A stretch of 64,000 nucleotides of DNA, taken from Dehalococcoidia bacterium UBA2991. Lineage in GTDB: Bacteria; Chloroflexota; Dehalococcoidia; Tepidiformales; Tepidiformaceae. Below are positions 35,511 to 44,556 of the stretch, piece by piece; positions within the stretch are counted from its first letter, which is position 1; each line of letters starts with the position of its first letter. The notes under the pieces are model-generated. The model saw only the letters and a list, made by a program, of their open reading frames with translations, was not told the origin of the DNA and searched no databases. Location of the stretch: contig DEAD01000013.1 in the NCBI GenBank assembly GCA_002346645.1, positions 175,226 through 239,225 on the forward strand, read 5' to 3'. The position numbers were made by a program, and so were the translations under genes.

Positions 35511-36842
35511 CTAGTCCACGTCGAACTGGACCCAAAGTTCTCCAGGCGAACGAAACCCTCCAGAACCCAGGGAGGGAGAGGTGATACCTGGATGTGTTTC
35601 AAATTTAGGCCGTGGATTCTTCATCGCCTCTAGAAGTCGGGTACAGGCGATAATCGCTTCTTGCCGAGCCATTGCGTAGCCCATGCAGAAATGCTGCCCC
35701 ATTCCGAAACCAAGATGCCCATGCTTCCCATCTGGGTAACGCCCTGAGCGTAACTCACGACCCATGTGTAGATCGTCACGAAAAATATCGAATGTATCGG
35801 GATCCTTGAAGACGCGCTCATCACGATTCCCCGCACCAAGGAGCATGGTTATGCCCGCACGCTTGGGAATAACCTCGCCATGCAACTTGATCTCGCGCGT
35901 GGCATATCGAAACTGAAAGTGCACAACCGGGTCGTATCGCATCATCTCGGTAAAAACATTAGTCCAAAGACCAGGATCCTTCTTTACTTCCTCAAACTGG
36001 TCAGGACGGGTGTACAACATGTGGTACCACATGTTGGCTATTGCCTTGTCAGTGGTATCTCCACCGGCTGCCAACAGTAGCGCGATGAAACCCTTGATTT
36101 CTTCAGCATTCATGCGCTGCCCGCGGAATTCAGCATGGACAATACGAGAGACCAAATCCTCCCCCGGAGCATCTTCAGCTCGCCTAATCAGGGGATCGAG
36201 GTACTCCCACATCTCATTGCGTGCTTGCATTCCCCTGGCGAAGTGTTCTCCGCCAAAACCAAGCCCTTCGATCAGGTGCTGATACCACCGAACAAAGGTG
36301 TCCTCGTCCTCCCGGGGCAAGCCAAGCATGTTGGAAATAACGCGGATAGGAAATTGCGTAGTGAACTGACTCACCAATTCAACCTCCCCCGCCTCTGCGA
36401 AACCCTGAGCAATATCATCTGCAGACTTTGCCCAAATCTGGCCCATTAGCTCGCGGGCGATCTGCTCAATGAATGGAAGGAACGTCTGGAGACGATTACC
36501 TACAAACTGGTCCGCAACCACGTTTCTTAAAAATCGATGCTCGTCGCTGTTCCCATATTCGAGAATGTTGGGGCCGAACACGTGGGCCTTGCCAAACTCG
36601 TACTCACCCTTTGGGTCGTACTCAGCGCGGTCGAAATCTTCGTTGTTTTGGAAGATGTCAACTATGTCGTCATATCGAGTGACGACCCAGCCCCCATGGA
36701 AAAGATCGTGATAGGCAGGGTGGTGATCTCGGAGACGTTTATAAAGAGGGAACGGATCCTTGATGTACTCAGGGCTATCAAACTCCTGTGGGTTGATAGC
36801 CAGTTTGAGCTGCTCCCGAATAGCTTCTTCCATCGTAGTCAT
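35511..36842 (-). CDS. Cytochrome P450 (first of four)
   Basis: A 443-residue soluble P450. The heme-thiolate motif is HLGFGMGQHFCMGYAMARQE, the I-helix oxygen-activation motif is LLLAAGGDTTDKAI, and the K-helix ExxR lies in FTEMMRYDP with the downstream PERF-like region. It matches bacterial CYP families of terpenoid/steroid hydroxylases (class I, needing ferredoxin and reductase). No redox partner is encoded in the window. Read leftward; GAGG precedes the ATG by about 8 nt. Confidence 0.93.
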   Translation of the reverse strand: MTTMEEAIREQLKLAINPQEFDSPEYIKDPFPLYKRLRDHHPAYHDLFHGGWVVTRYDDIVDIFQNNEDFDRAEYDPKGEYEFGKAHVFGPNILEYGNSDEHRFLRNVVADQFVGNRLQTFLPFIEQIARELMGQIWAKSADDIAQGFAEAGEVELVSQFTTQFPIRVISNMLGLPREDEDTFVRWYQHLIEGLGFGGEHFARGMQARNEMWEYLDPLIRRAEDAPGEDLVSRIVHAEFRGQRMNAEEIKGFIALLLAAGGDTTDKAIANMWYHMLYTRPDQFEEVKKDPGLWTNVFTEMMRYDPVVHFQFRYATREIKLHGEVIPKRAGITMLLGAGNRDERVFKDPDTFDIFRDDLHMGRELRSGRYPDGKHGHLGFGMGQHFCMGYAMARQEAIIACTRLLEAMKNPRPKFETHPGITSPSLGSGGFRSPGELWVQFDVD

Positions 36843-36956
36843 AGCCTGGACCTCAAAATCTAATTACGTGCGGGGAAGGCTAACCCATCCGGACCAATGC
36901 CCGCTTGAAATGGAGTGCACCTACCGTAAGGGGACAGGCGTCTTCCCCAGGTTCAG

Positions 36957-37817
36957 CTAGGGCTTATCCCTGAAGAAGGGATGTAGTTCTTGTAGCCGCT
37001 GCTCCTCCCATTGAGCGTCAGTAAGCTGGTCGCGGAGAGCAAAAGACTGCAACGTGTCGTATCCGACGGGCCAACGGATCGGCAATGGCTGCTCAAGTTC
37101 AACTATGTCAGCAATCGTGGAGGCAAGGGTCCTTGGGCCTGGACGGGAGCCAGCCCGCTCGATGTTCTTGTGTTTGCCATCCAATGCTGCCTCTTGGTAG
37201 AGACTTGTTCCATCCTGCAGGGCCTTGGCTAGGACACGATTCTTGTTATGGATTCGAGTTTTAAACTCGCCAGGCTGAACGAGAATAACCTGCACCCCCC
37301 AGCGAGCGACCTCAAATCTAAGTGCTTCGGTCATTCCCTCTAGAGCATGCTTGGTAGCTGAGTAAAGCCCACCAAGAGCACCACTAAACCGACCTGAGGA
37401 AGAACCAACGTTGATGATCTTGCCAGCCCCCTGAGCACGCATATGAGGCAACACTGCCTGCGCTGCACGAATCTGACCGCCAAAATTTGTTTCCATGCCT
37501 AAGGTGATCTCTTCATCCGTAAGCTCTTCGATCGCTCCCATCAACAGAATACCTACGTTGTTCACAAGCGCATCGATGCGACCGAAGTGCTCCATTCCCG
37601 CTGTAACCGCAGCCCAAACAGAAGCGCGATCTGTAACATCGCATTGGGTTACAAAAACACGATCTCCATGAGCTTCTTCGAGCTGCCCGCCATCCCTCTT
37701 AGGGCTGCGCATGGAGGCAACCACGCGATGGCCCCGTTCAACAAGTTCTGCCGTAATCGCGGCACCGGCACCTTGAGAAGCACCAGTAACGAAAACGACC
37801 TGATCTTCCATGACCAT
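36957..37817 (-). CDS. Short-chain dehydrogenase/reductase
   Basis: A 286-residue classical SDR: VFVTGASQGAGAAI cofactor motif, DVTDRASV, NNVGILL, NVGSSSG with catalytic serine, and YSATK (Tyr-x-x-x-Lys). The C-terminal tail is longer than usual. It lies just upstream of the P450 on the same strand, GAGGAGG is 8 nt before the ATG, and oxidation of the P450 product alcohol is a reasonable inference. Substrate unknown. Confidence 0.85.
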   Translation of the reverse strand: MVMEDQVVFVTGASQGAGAAITAELVERGHRVVASMRSPKRDGGQLEEAHGDRVFVTQCDVTDRASVWAAVTAGMEHFGRIDALVNNVGILLMGAIEELTDEEITLGMETNFGGQIRAAQAVLPHMRAQGAGKIINVGSSSGRFSGALGGLYSATKHALEGMTEALRFEVARWGVQVILVQPGEFKTRIHNKNRVLAKALQDGTSLYQEAALDGKHKNIERAGSRPGPRTLASTIADIVELEQPLPIRWPVGYDTLQSFALRDQLTDAQWEEQRLQELHPFFRDKP

Positions 37818-37946
37818 AGAGTGAGCCTCCTCTCCACCGCTGCAGGGGGTAGTCGCCTGATCCTATGTTGTTAGGCCAAATCGAGCATCTTCCCTAAAGC
37901 ATGGCTCCCAGAAACAAGAGTTCCCCTCAAGCCAATAGATGTTTGA

Positions 37947-38303
37947 CTACTCGTCCTCTTGAAGAGCCAGCCACGGTTCGGCTACAGCTTCGTGTGCCCA
38001 CCAAAAACCAAAGTCGTTTTCCTCAGCAGCTTGAAAGTCCGTGTCCCGGTCTCCCATGTGGTAGTAGGCGTCAGCGCTAACTTTCATCTTTACATCGCCA
38101 AGCTGATGCTTGGAGGCCACGAAAGCCGGAACCATGTCGATTCTCTCCCACATCGCCCGCTGTGAGCTAAGCGGTCTATCTGAGCAACTCCCAATAATGA
38201 AGCCCTGCTCATGCGCCCTTCGCACCATCTCTACAGTCACCCCACCGGGCGGGTCACCTAGTTCCAGCGTGCCATCGATATCGAAGCTCAACAAAATCTT
38301 CAA
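37947..38303 (-). CDS. HAD-superfamily phosphatase-like protein
   Basis: A 118-residue compact HAD protein. Motif I is SFDIDGTLELG, with a threonine/serine motif around GSCSDRPLSSQ and the late acidic motif MGDRDTDFQAAEE. It has no obvious cap domain. The start is a TTG at 38303 with GAGGAAAG 4-8 nt upstream, 10 nt after the thiolase-like stop; the only earlier starts lie inside the thiolase-like gene. Substrate unknown; it is probably translated with the thiolase-like/DUF35 genes. Confidence 0.72.
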   Translation of the reverse strand: MKILLSFDIDGTLELGDPPGGVTVEMVRRAHEQGFIIGSCSDRPLSSQRAMWERIDMVPAFVASKHQLGDVKMKVSADAYYHMGDRDTDFQAAEENDFGFWWAHEAVAEPWLALQEDE

Positions 38304-38313
38304 CTTTCTTTCC

Positions 38314-39603
38314 TCAGTCTGGGCTAGTGCTAAAGACAAGGGTACAAGCGTTACCAGGCAATACTCCGATAGTCACGGCAACGTTGGCATCTACCTTGAC
38401 CTGTCGATCACCGGCACGCCCCTGGAGCTGCTCCATGGGATCTGTGACAAATGCAGTCCTCATGCGGCCAGTCCCCATATTTCCCCCCCCAGAATTGAGC
38501 GGATTGGGACCATGTAACGAAATGTCACCTGCGTAAAAATCGTGCGCTTCACCCCGCTTCACTCCACGCCAACCAAACGCTTCCAGGAAGTACTGCGCGT
38601 TTATGGCAAACCCGTCGTATGGAGAAAAAAGATCGATGTCACCCGGCCTCAGGCCCGAGCCCGCATAGGCACGCTTCGCGAGAATATCACTCCACTCCTC
38701 TGACTCCTCAAGGGTTTGAACGAGACTTCGCGGCTGAAACATGCCCTCAGTGTGGTCGAGCACATAGACCGGCTTTTGTCTCATGTCGCGCGCACGCTCA
38801 GCTGTAGTGACAACGTAACAGGCTGCCGCCTGCACAGGACGATCACAGTCAAAGATGCTGAGGCCCTTAGCAATCCAACGACCGTTTACGTAATCCTCTT
38901 CCGTAAACGGTTCAGGCTCGTGGAGAGCATAGTAGCTGTGCGGCCAAAGAAGGCCATTCTTACGCTCCTGAACGACAAATGGCGCCATGCGATCATGGTT
39001 AGAGCCGTACTTCCGACAGTACTGATCAAAAACAAAACCCTGGCCTGAAAGTCCCCATCCCCACGGGCTCGACCATTGCGCCGCACCAGGTGCACTTAGG
39101 CCTTCCGCCTGGTGATAGCGGCCCTCGAGATTGCCGTTCGGATAGGGAACTAGGCAGACCTCACAACGTCCATCTCCAACAGCTTGGAAAGCGAGCCCCA
39201 TAAGATTCCAGAAGGTTTCACCGTGCGAGTTCAAATACTTAACATTCCTCAGTCCAAGTTGCCTCGAGAGCCACTCGGCAGTCACAAAGGTAAGTCCATC
39301 CTCCGTGTCGTAAGGCGGATCGAAATAGGGCCGCGGAGCCCACTGCTCGCCAAAACTACGGTGGCCCGGCTGGCCACCTGCCGAAGTAATCACCCCATCG
39401 ACTTCGTCTGGAGAGATGCCAGCATCTTCCATAGCCGCTTGTGCAGCCACCATCGCGTAAGCGCCCAGAGTCTTATCCATGCTAACGCCATCCCAGCGCC
39501 TATCCGTCGTGGAATGCCCCCTGCCAACAAGAGCAACCTTACCCCGGTGCTCCCAGATGCCCACCGGATCTACATTCCGCTCCCAACCAATCTCCCTCGC
39601 CAT
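38314..39603 (-). CDS. Thiolase-like protein without catalytic cysteine (second copy)
   Basis: A 429-residue thiolase-superfamily protein distantly related to the one at 5.5 kb. The nucleophile region reads LNSHGETFWNLMG, with no cysteine; the later FSPYDGFAINAQYF keeps the Tyr-Asp pair seen in Ltp2-like retro-aldolases; the glycine-rich NSGGGNMGTGRM loop is kept. A DUF35 gene lies 50 nt upstream, reversing the gene order of the first pair. GGAGG is 7 nt before the ATG. I infer acyl-CoA carbon-carbon bond cleavage together with DUF35. Confidence 0.8.
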   Translation of the reverse strand: MAREIGWERNVDPVGIWEHRGKVALVGRGHSTTDRRWDGVSMDKTLGAYAMVAAQAAMEDAGISPDEVDGVITSAGGQPGHRSFGEQWAPRPYFDPPYDTEDGLTFVTAEWLSRQLGLRNVKYLNSHGETFWNLMGLAFQAVGDGRCEVCLVPYPNGNLEGRYHQAEGLSAPGAAQWSSPWGWGLSGQGFVFDQYCRKYGSNHDRMAPFVVQERKNGLLWPHSYYALHEPEPFTEEDYVNGRWIAKGLSIFDCDRPVQAAACYVVTTAERARDMRQKPVYVLDHTEGMFQPRSLVQTLEESEEWSDILAKRAYAGSGLRPGDIDLFSPYDGFAINAQYFLEAFGWRGVKRGEAHDFYAGDISLHGPNPLNSGGGNMGTGRMRTAFVTDPMEQLQGRAGDRQVKVDANVAVTIGVLPGNACTLVFSTSPD

Positions 39604-39653
39604 CCTCTAGCCTCCTTCTACCTTGGTGCGCTGGCTCGTGTGCTCCCTACTAC

Positions 39654-40061
39654 TCACGCGAGCTTCCATTCGGGAATTAGCTGACCCGGAGTCACTTCGA
39701 TGAAGTCGACTATGACTGCTGCTCCTACAGGAACATCGTGCACAGGTACACCCGGCAAATTCGAATGAAAGTGGATAACTGGATCCTCTTCAAGGGATAT
39801 GACGGCATTTAGGTAGGGCTGCTGGTCATGCCAGGCGACGATTCGAGAATCGTAGGTGACCGATGAGCCAATAATCACTCCACGACCAGTCGTCTGAATC
39901 CAAGTCAAATGGAAGTGCCAGCCACACTCACGACAATCAGGCTCCGGTGGAAACTGCTTACGATCACAATACGTGCAGTACTGGACAAGCAACCTGCGTT
40001 CGTTGCATCCATCCCAGAAGGGTCGACTGAGGTCATCGGGTATCGGAATGGGCCTTGGCAT
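39654..40061 (-). CDS. DUF35 OB-fold zinc-ribbon protein (second copy)
   Basis: A 135-residue DUF35 protein: N-terminal helix DLSRPFWDGCNERRLLVQYC, zinc-ribbon cysteines at CTYCDR and CRECGW, then an OB-fold with GRGVIIGSSVTYDSRI. It should partner with the thiolase-like protein that follows. The start at 40061 is preferred over a GTG two codons earlier because AGGAG lies 5 nt before this ATG. Confidence 0.85.
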   Translation of the reverse strand: MPRPIPIPDDLSRPFWDGCNERRLLVQYCTYCDRKQFPPEPDCRECGWHFHLTWIQTTGRGVIIGSSVTYDSRIVAWHDQQPYLNAVISLEEDPVIHFHSNLPGVPVHDVPVGAAVIVDFIEVTPGQLIPEWKLA

Positions 40062-40314
40062 CCTCACTCCTTATTGAGCATCCACTGTTTGGGGGACGGA
40101 AACTCGTTCCATAGCCCGGATGGCGAGCGAGCATACGCGATGGTCAGCAAGGAAGGCGGCTCTCAGCATACTTTCGACAAGCTTCAAACTTCTTATTAAG
40201 GAATACACCACCAACACCAGGGGCTGCCTCAACAGTGCTTACGAACGCTCCCGGTGAGAGAATACGTATCGCCCAAGTGCCAGGGGCAGCAGTTTGGCGA
40301 CTGTACATTCCCGA

Positions 40315-40389
40315 GCGGGAGTAGCTCAGTGGTAGAGCGCCTGCCTTCCAAGCAGGATGTCGCGAGTTCGACCCTCGTCTCCCGCTCCA
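40315..40389 (+). tRNA. tRNA-Gly (anticodon TCC)
   Basis: Acceptor stem GCGGGAG pairs with CTCCCGC, the D-arm has AGCTCAGTGGTAGAGC, the anticodon loop CTTCCAA gives TCC (reading GGA/GGG), the T-arm contains GTTCGACCC, and CCA is encoded at the 3' end. The flanking spacers (40062-40314 and 40390-40523) show nothing else that I can support. Confidence 0.95.
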
Positions 40390-40523
40390 CTCATATCCTT
40401 AGAACGTCTCCTCCTTTGGTGCTCCCTACCAAAACCTCCCTATCTCCAACTTCTTACACCTATGGACCTCTTAGTGAGCACTTAAACCCGAAAATTGCCA
40501 AGGAAATGATCCTTCCCAGCATC

Positions 40524-42191
40524 TCAGTCGATTAGAGCTAGCGATATTCCAAGTTCGCTGCAAATACTTTGTCGCAACTCATATTTCAAAATCTTGGTGG
40601 CCCCCATAGGCCATTCATCAACGAAACGCACGTATCTTGGAATCTTGAAGCTGGCAATCTCCCCTCGGCAAAACTCTATGATCTCCTGCTCGCTAGCCAT
40701 TGCCCCTGGAGCAAGTTCAATGAAGGCCGCCGGGAGCTCCCCATATTTCTCATCGGGTACACCTACCACCTGAGCCAAAAGCACTGCAGGGTGGGTAACT
40801 AAGAAACCCTCCACCTCTACTGCCGCAACATTCTCACCACCGACCTTGAACATATCTTTCAACCTACCTCGAAAGGTGATGCGACCCTCGGCATCCATGA
40901 ACCCAAGATCGCCGGTGCGGAACCAGGCACCTTCGTAAAAAGACTCCGCTGTCTTCTTCGGGTCATTGTGATAACCAGAGAAGACCCCCCTGCCTCGGGT
41001 CACAATCTCACCCCGCTCACCCACAGCCATCGTTTCTCCAGTGTCCGGATCGCGAATATCAATCTGATTACCGGGAAGAGCACGGCCGGAACACTCGGTA
41101 CGCAACGGAAGGGGATCGGTTGGGTCACACATCGCTACCGACCCCCCCGTTTCAGTCATTCCAAAAACCGTGATTTGACTGGTATGAGGCATACGCTCCT
41201 GCATCGTGCGGAGTTCCTGAGGTGTACCCACATTGATAATGGTGCGGATAGCGCTAAAGGTGTCTTCGTTGTAGCTAGGGTGATTGAGCAGCTGCATGGT
41301 GATAGTGGGAAAGGCAGGAAACATCACTGTTGGTTTTTCACGGCCGATCATCTCCAAAGCAGAGTCCGCCTCGAAATGAGTCATGGAGAGGTACGTTCCA
41401 CCCACGGACAGGATGCCCGTTAAAGGCTGGGTAAAGGCAGTATGAAACATGGGTAACGGCCCCCACATGACATCGCCATCAACCAGACCAAATCGCTCAG
41501 TCCCGCCAACCACCCCAGCATGCTGTAGGACGATATGGCTTAGCGGACAACCCTTAGGCATTGCAGTGGTACCCGACGTGTAAAGCATCACTGCCACGTC
41601 ATCGACCCCGACATGAACCCGACGCTCATCCACTGCCGTAGAAGAACATTGATCGGCCAACTCATAAAACTCCTTACGGTTTAGAAAGCCGGCTGTACTC
41701 GATGGGGAAAGCGTTACCGCAGTCTGCAACTTCGGAGCAACATCTAACGGGGTTTGGTCACTAGCATCGCTTTGTGCCAACCCTGGCAACGCATGTCGCA
41801 AAAGCTCCACATAGTCGGTGTGCTGCTCAACAACATTGTTTGTAACAATGACTTTCACTCCGGCATCGCTGGTTACATGAGCAATTTCCCGTGCCTTGAA
41901 GCGAGCGTTGTAAAGAACCGGCACAGCACCGATCAAAGAAGCTCCAAAAAGGACATCAACGAAGTCCAAGCAGTTGGCCATCAAGATGCCCACTCGGTCC
42001 CCTGGTTCGACACCAAGTGCAATCAACGCACGGCCAGCGAGGCGCGCGTTAGCCTCAAGCTCACCGTATGTGGCCCTCTCAGTAGGCAAAACGATGCAGT
42101 CTCGTTCAGGGTGAGCTTTGGCGCCGCGCACCAACAACTCGCCTAAGGGATAGGTTGTAACCTCACTACTCACTTCCAAACCAGCACCCAT
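40524..42191 (-). CDS. Acyl-CoA synthetase (AMP-forming)
   Basis: A 555-residue member of the acyl-adenylate superfamily. The phosphate loop is MLYTSGTTAMPKGCPLSH, followed by VFGMTETGG, WFRTGDLGFMDAEGRITFRGRLKDMFKVGGENV and the C-terminal catalytic lysine region GATKILKYELR. It activates a carboxylic acid to its CoA thioester; chain type is unknown. It would feed CoA esters to the thiolase-like, SDR and thioesterase enzymes. The start lacks a clear ribosome site. Confidence 0.9.
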   Translation of the reverse strand: MGAGLEVSSEVTTYPLGELLVRGAKAHPERDCIVLPTERATYGELEANARLAGRALIALGVEPGDRVGILMANCLDFVDVLFGASLIGAVPVLYNARFKAREIAHVTSDAGVKVIVTNNVVEQHTDYVELLRHALPGLAQSDASDQTPLDVAPKLQTAVTLSPSSTAGFLNRKEFYELADQCSSTAVDERRVHVGVDDVAVMLYTSGTTAMPKGCPLSHIVLQHAGVVGGTERFGLVDGDVMWGPLPMFHTAFTQPLTGILSVGGTYLSMTHFEADSALEMIGREKPTVMFPAFPTITMQLLNHPSYNEDTFSAIRTIINVGTPQELRTMQERMPHTSQITVFGMTETGGSVAMCDPTDPLPLRTECSGRALPGNQIDIRDPDTGETMAVGERGEIVTRGRGVFSGYHNDPKKTAESFYEGAWFRTGDLGFMDAEGRITFRGRLKDMFKVGGENVAAVEVEGFLVTHPAVLLAQVVGVPDEKYGELPAAFIELAPGAMASEQEIIEFCRGEIASFKIPRYVRFVDEWPMGATKILKYELRQSICSELGISLALID

Positions 42192-42379
42192 CCTGAACGA
42201 GAACAGAGAGGTTTTCCATTCTCTCGCAACTCACAACCAAACGCTCACCAAACTCAAGGTTTTAATCTCATTAGTAACACCGCACCTCGCAACAACCTGA
42301 TATTTTCAGACGCAATGTCACGCACCCATCCCCTCTCTCCTTTCAAAAAGATTCCAACCCCACTGGATTCTCCTGGCCA

Positions 42380-43327
42380 ATGGTAAAAGTTAAGAAGTGG
42401 ACCAGCGCCGATATACCTGTGCAGACCGGGAAGGTAGTTGTTGTAACAGGCGCGAGCAGCGGTATCGGACTCGAAACCGCTAAAGAACTAGCCCGCAGAG
42501 GCGCGGAAACAATCCTTGCCTGTAGATCCCTAGAACGGGGCCAGCAAGCCTTAAATGCAATCCGGTCAGAGATTCCCACAAGCACAGCCAAAGTAATGCC
42601 ACTGGACCTGGCAAGCCTTACCTCCATCGAGCGGTTCTCTCAGCAATTTCGGGACCAATATGGCCGTCTTGACGTACTAGCGAACAACGCGGGCATTATG
42701 GGAGGGGCCTACACGAAGACTGAGGACGGATTCGAGCAACAGGTTGGAACTAACCACCTCGGACACTTCGCCCTTACGGGCCACCTAGTCGATATCCTAC
42801 TTGCCACTCCGGGAGCCAGGGTCGTGACCGTTAGTAGCTTAGGACATCGGAATGCCCAGCTAGATTTTGACAATCTGTTCTACGAGAAAGGCGGGTACGG
42901 GGGTTCGGCAGCCTACTTTCGAACAAAACTGCTCAACCTATTGTTTACTTATGAGCTGCAACGACGGTTTGAGAGGAGCCAAGCCAAGGCTCACTCACTG
43001 GCCGCCCACCCAGGATTCTCAGCGACGAAACTTGCGACAGAGGTCGCAAATCGCTTGAAGGCTGCCTTGCTGTTTCGATTGTTTAACACCTTGGTGCAAG
43101 GCCCAGACATGGGCGCACTTCCGACACTCCGAGCTGCTACCGATCCTGACGCGAAGGGAGGTCAGTACTATGGACCAGGAGGCTGGTTCGAAGAGCGAGG
43201 ACATCCTGTGGTTGTATCGTCCTCCGAAGCATCTCACAGCGAAACAGATGCAAACCGCTTATGGGAACTTTCGGAAAATTTAACTGGAGTTCGATACTCC
43301 TCCCTCAACAGCAAAGGCAGTGACTAA
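42380..43327 (+). CDS. SDR, retinol-dehydrogenase/WW-domain oxidoreductase-like
   Basis: A 315-residue SDR of the extended retinol-dehydrogenase type: VVVVTGASSGIGLETAKELARRG, LDLASLTSIERF, NNAGIMG, TNHLGHFALTGHL, VSSLGH and catalytic YFRTKLLNLL (Tyr-x-x-x-Lys). The type is often used on hydrophobic, lipid-like alcohols. It stands near the acyl-CoA synthetase on the opposite strand. No ribosome site is obvious. Confidence 0.87.
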   Translation: MVKVKKWTSADIPVQTGKVVVVTGASSGIGLETAKELARRGAETILACRSLERGQQALNAIRSEIPTSTAKVMPLDLASLTSIERFSQQFRDQYGRLDVLANNAGIMGGAYTKTEDGFEQQVGTNHLGHFALTGHLVDILLATPGARVVTVSSLGHRNAQLDFDNLFYEKGGYGGSAAYFRTKLLNLLFTYELQRRFERSQAKAHSLAAHPGFSATKLATEVANRLKAALLFRLFNTLVQGPDMGALPTLRAATDPDAKGGQYYGPGGWFEERGHPVVVSSSEASHSETDANRLWELSENLTGVRYSSLNSKGSD

Positions 43328-43468
43328 CCCACACCCAAGGCGTAGCCGTGGGCGGACCCACATGCGACACTCCCGCGCGTCATCACCATCGCGTAGAGGA
43401 AATACCGTTCGAGATACCTCCTTGAAGCAATGTGGGATGACCAAAATTCCAGTAGGAGGACCCTAATC

Positions 43469-43855
43469 ATGGCGAGATTTGTGCTCATCGGCCTTTGCGA
43501 GCCCACCGGTCCCGAAGGCCAGGAAGCATTCGATGAGTGGTTTGTCGACCAGCATATCGAGGATACCGCGAAGTGCCCCAACTTTATCCGTGGCAGCGTT
43601 TTCAAGCTGAGCGGACCTCACGGAAATGGTGAGACCGTCTCGGGCTACCTCTCCCTTTACGAGGTGGAAGCCCCAAGCTACGAAGAAGCGGAAGCAACCC
43701 TAAACGAATGGCAGCGCAATCCGGATGCATGGGAAGGGCGCAAGCTTCACCGCGAGACCGGCCAGAAAATGGACGGTCTTCCCCTACGCGTAAACGGTTC
43801 AGGTTGGTACGAGCTAATCAAGTCATTCGAAGGCCCTAGTGTGGGAAAAGCATGA
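43469..43855 (+). CDS. EthD/DUF4286-like dimeric alpha-beta barrel protein
   Basis: A 128-residue protein resembling ferredoxin-fold dimeric barrels: MARFVLIGLCEPT, then EAFDEWFVDQHIEDTAKCPNFIRGSVFKLSG and LSLYEVEAPSYEEAEATLNEW. The WxxxxHI pattern matches EthD/DUF4286 proteins, small accessory or monooxygenase-like proteins found near P450 genes. AGGAGGA precedes the ATG at 43469 by about 9 nt. Since P450 genes follow, a role with them is plausible (inference). Confidence 0.65.
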   Translation: MARFVLIGLCEPTGPEGQEAFDEWFVDQHIEDTAKCPNFIRGSVFKLSGPHGNGETVSGYLSLYEVEAPSYEEAEATLNEWQRNPDAWEGRKLHRETGQKMDGLPLRVNGSGWYELIKSFEGPSVGKA

Positions 43856-43939
43856 TGAGCTCGTCCTGCTGATTATCACGCACAACAAACCTATCGAAGT
43901 TTGGAACTCTTTGAATTCCACCAGCTAAGGAGCAGCGCT

Positions 43940-44389
43940 ATGGTCACCCCTGAAGAGCTTTGTGAGATCGAGGAAATCAAGAATCTCCGCTATCTCTACG
44001 CGCATTACTACGACGGGAATCGTGTAGATGAACTAGTAGCGCTATTCACTGAAGATGCGGTTTGCGATTTTGGGGAAGCCTACGGGAAGTGGGTTGGGCG
44101 AGATGAAATCCACAGACAATATGCAGACGCTGCGGCAAACAAGAGTCCTGACTACGGGGTCTTGCACACAGTAACAAACCCCTGGATTCGTCTCGTCGAC
44201 GAAACTACTGCACGGGGTCGATGGTATCTGCTAAACCTTCGCTCAACGGAGGGCGTGGAGAATCCGGTAATGCTTTCCGGAATTTACGATGAGTCTTACA
44301 AAAAGACTGAGCAGGGATGGCGGATACATCGAACACGAATCGATTTCCTCTGGCCGCGGCGTGAGTATATTGGCGCCTCTGACATGTAG
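43940..44389 (+). CDS. SnoaL-like protein (third in window)
   Basis: A 149-residue NTF2-fold protein: EELCEIEEIKNLRYLYAHYYDGNRVDELVALFTEDAVCDFG, GRDEIHRQYADAA and a C-terminal YKKTEQGWRIHRTRIDFLW. It belongs to the SnoaL_4 type that includes bile-acid 7-alpha-dehydratase-like (BaiE) and scytalone dehydratase-like enzymes. AAGGAG lies 8 nt before the ATG. Placed between the EthD-like gene and the P450, it may be a dehydratase or isomerase in the same pathway (inference). Confidence 0.78.
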   Translation: MVTPEELCEIEEIKNLRYLYAHYYDGNRVDELVALFTEDAVCDFGEAYGKWVGRDEIHRQYADAAANKSPDYGVLHTVTNPWIRLVDETTARGRWYLLNLRSTEGVENPVMLSGIYDESYKKTEQGWRIHRTRIDFLWPRREYIGASDM

Positions 44390-44556
44390 TACTTAGCTCT
44401 GATCAGGTTTTGAAAAACTCCGAAGCTACGGAGCCGATGCTAGATACAAACACGCAAAGGTGTATATGAGTCCGGCCACCCCCTAGCAACGACCCTCTGG
44501 GAGTGCGATCATGCACGAATGAAGCTGCGCCTCGAAAGCGCGGAGAGGAATACGCT

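Noticed and set aside
43328..43400. GTGGG CGGA CCCAC hairpin after the SDR gene
   Set aside because: Only a 5-bp stem and no T-run; likely chance in a GC-rich spacer.
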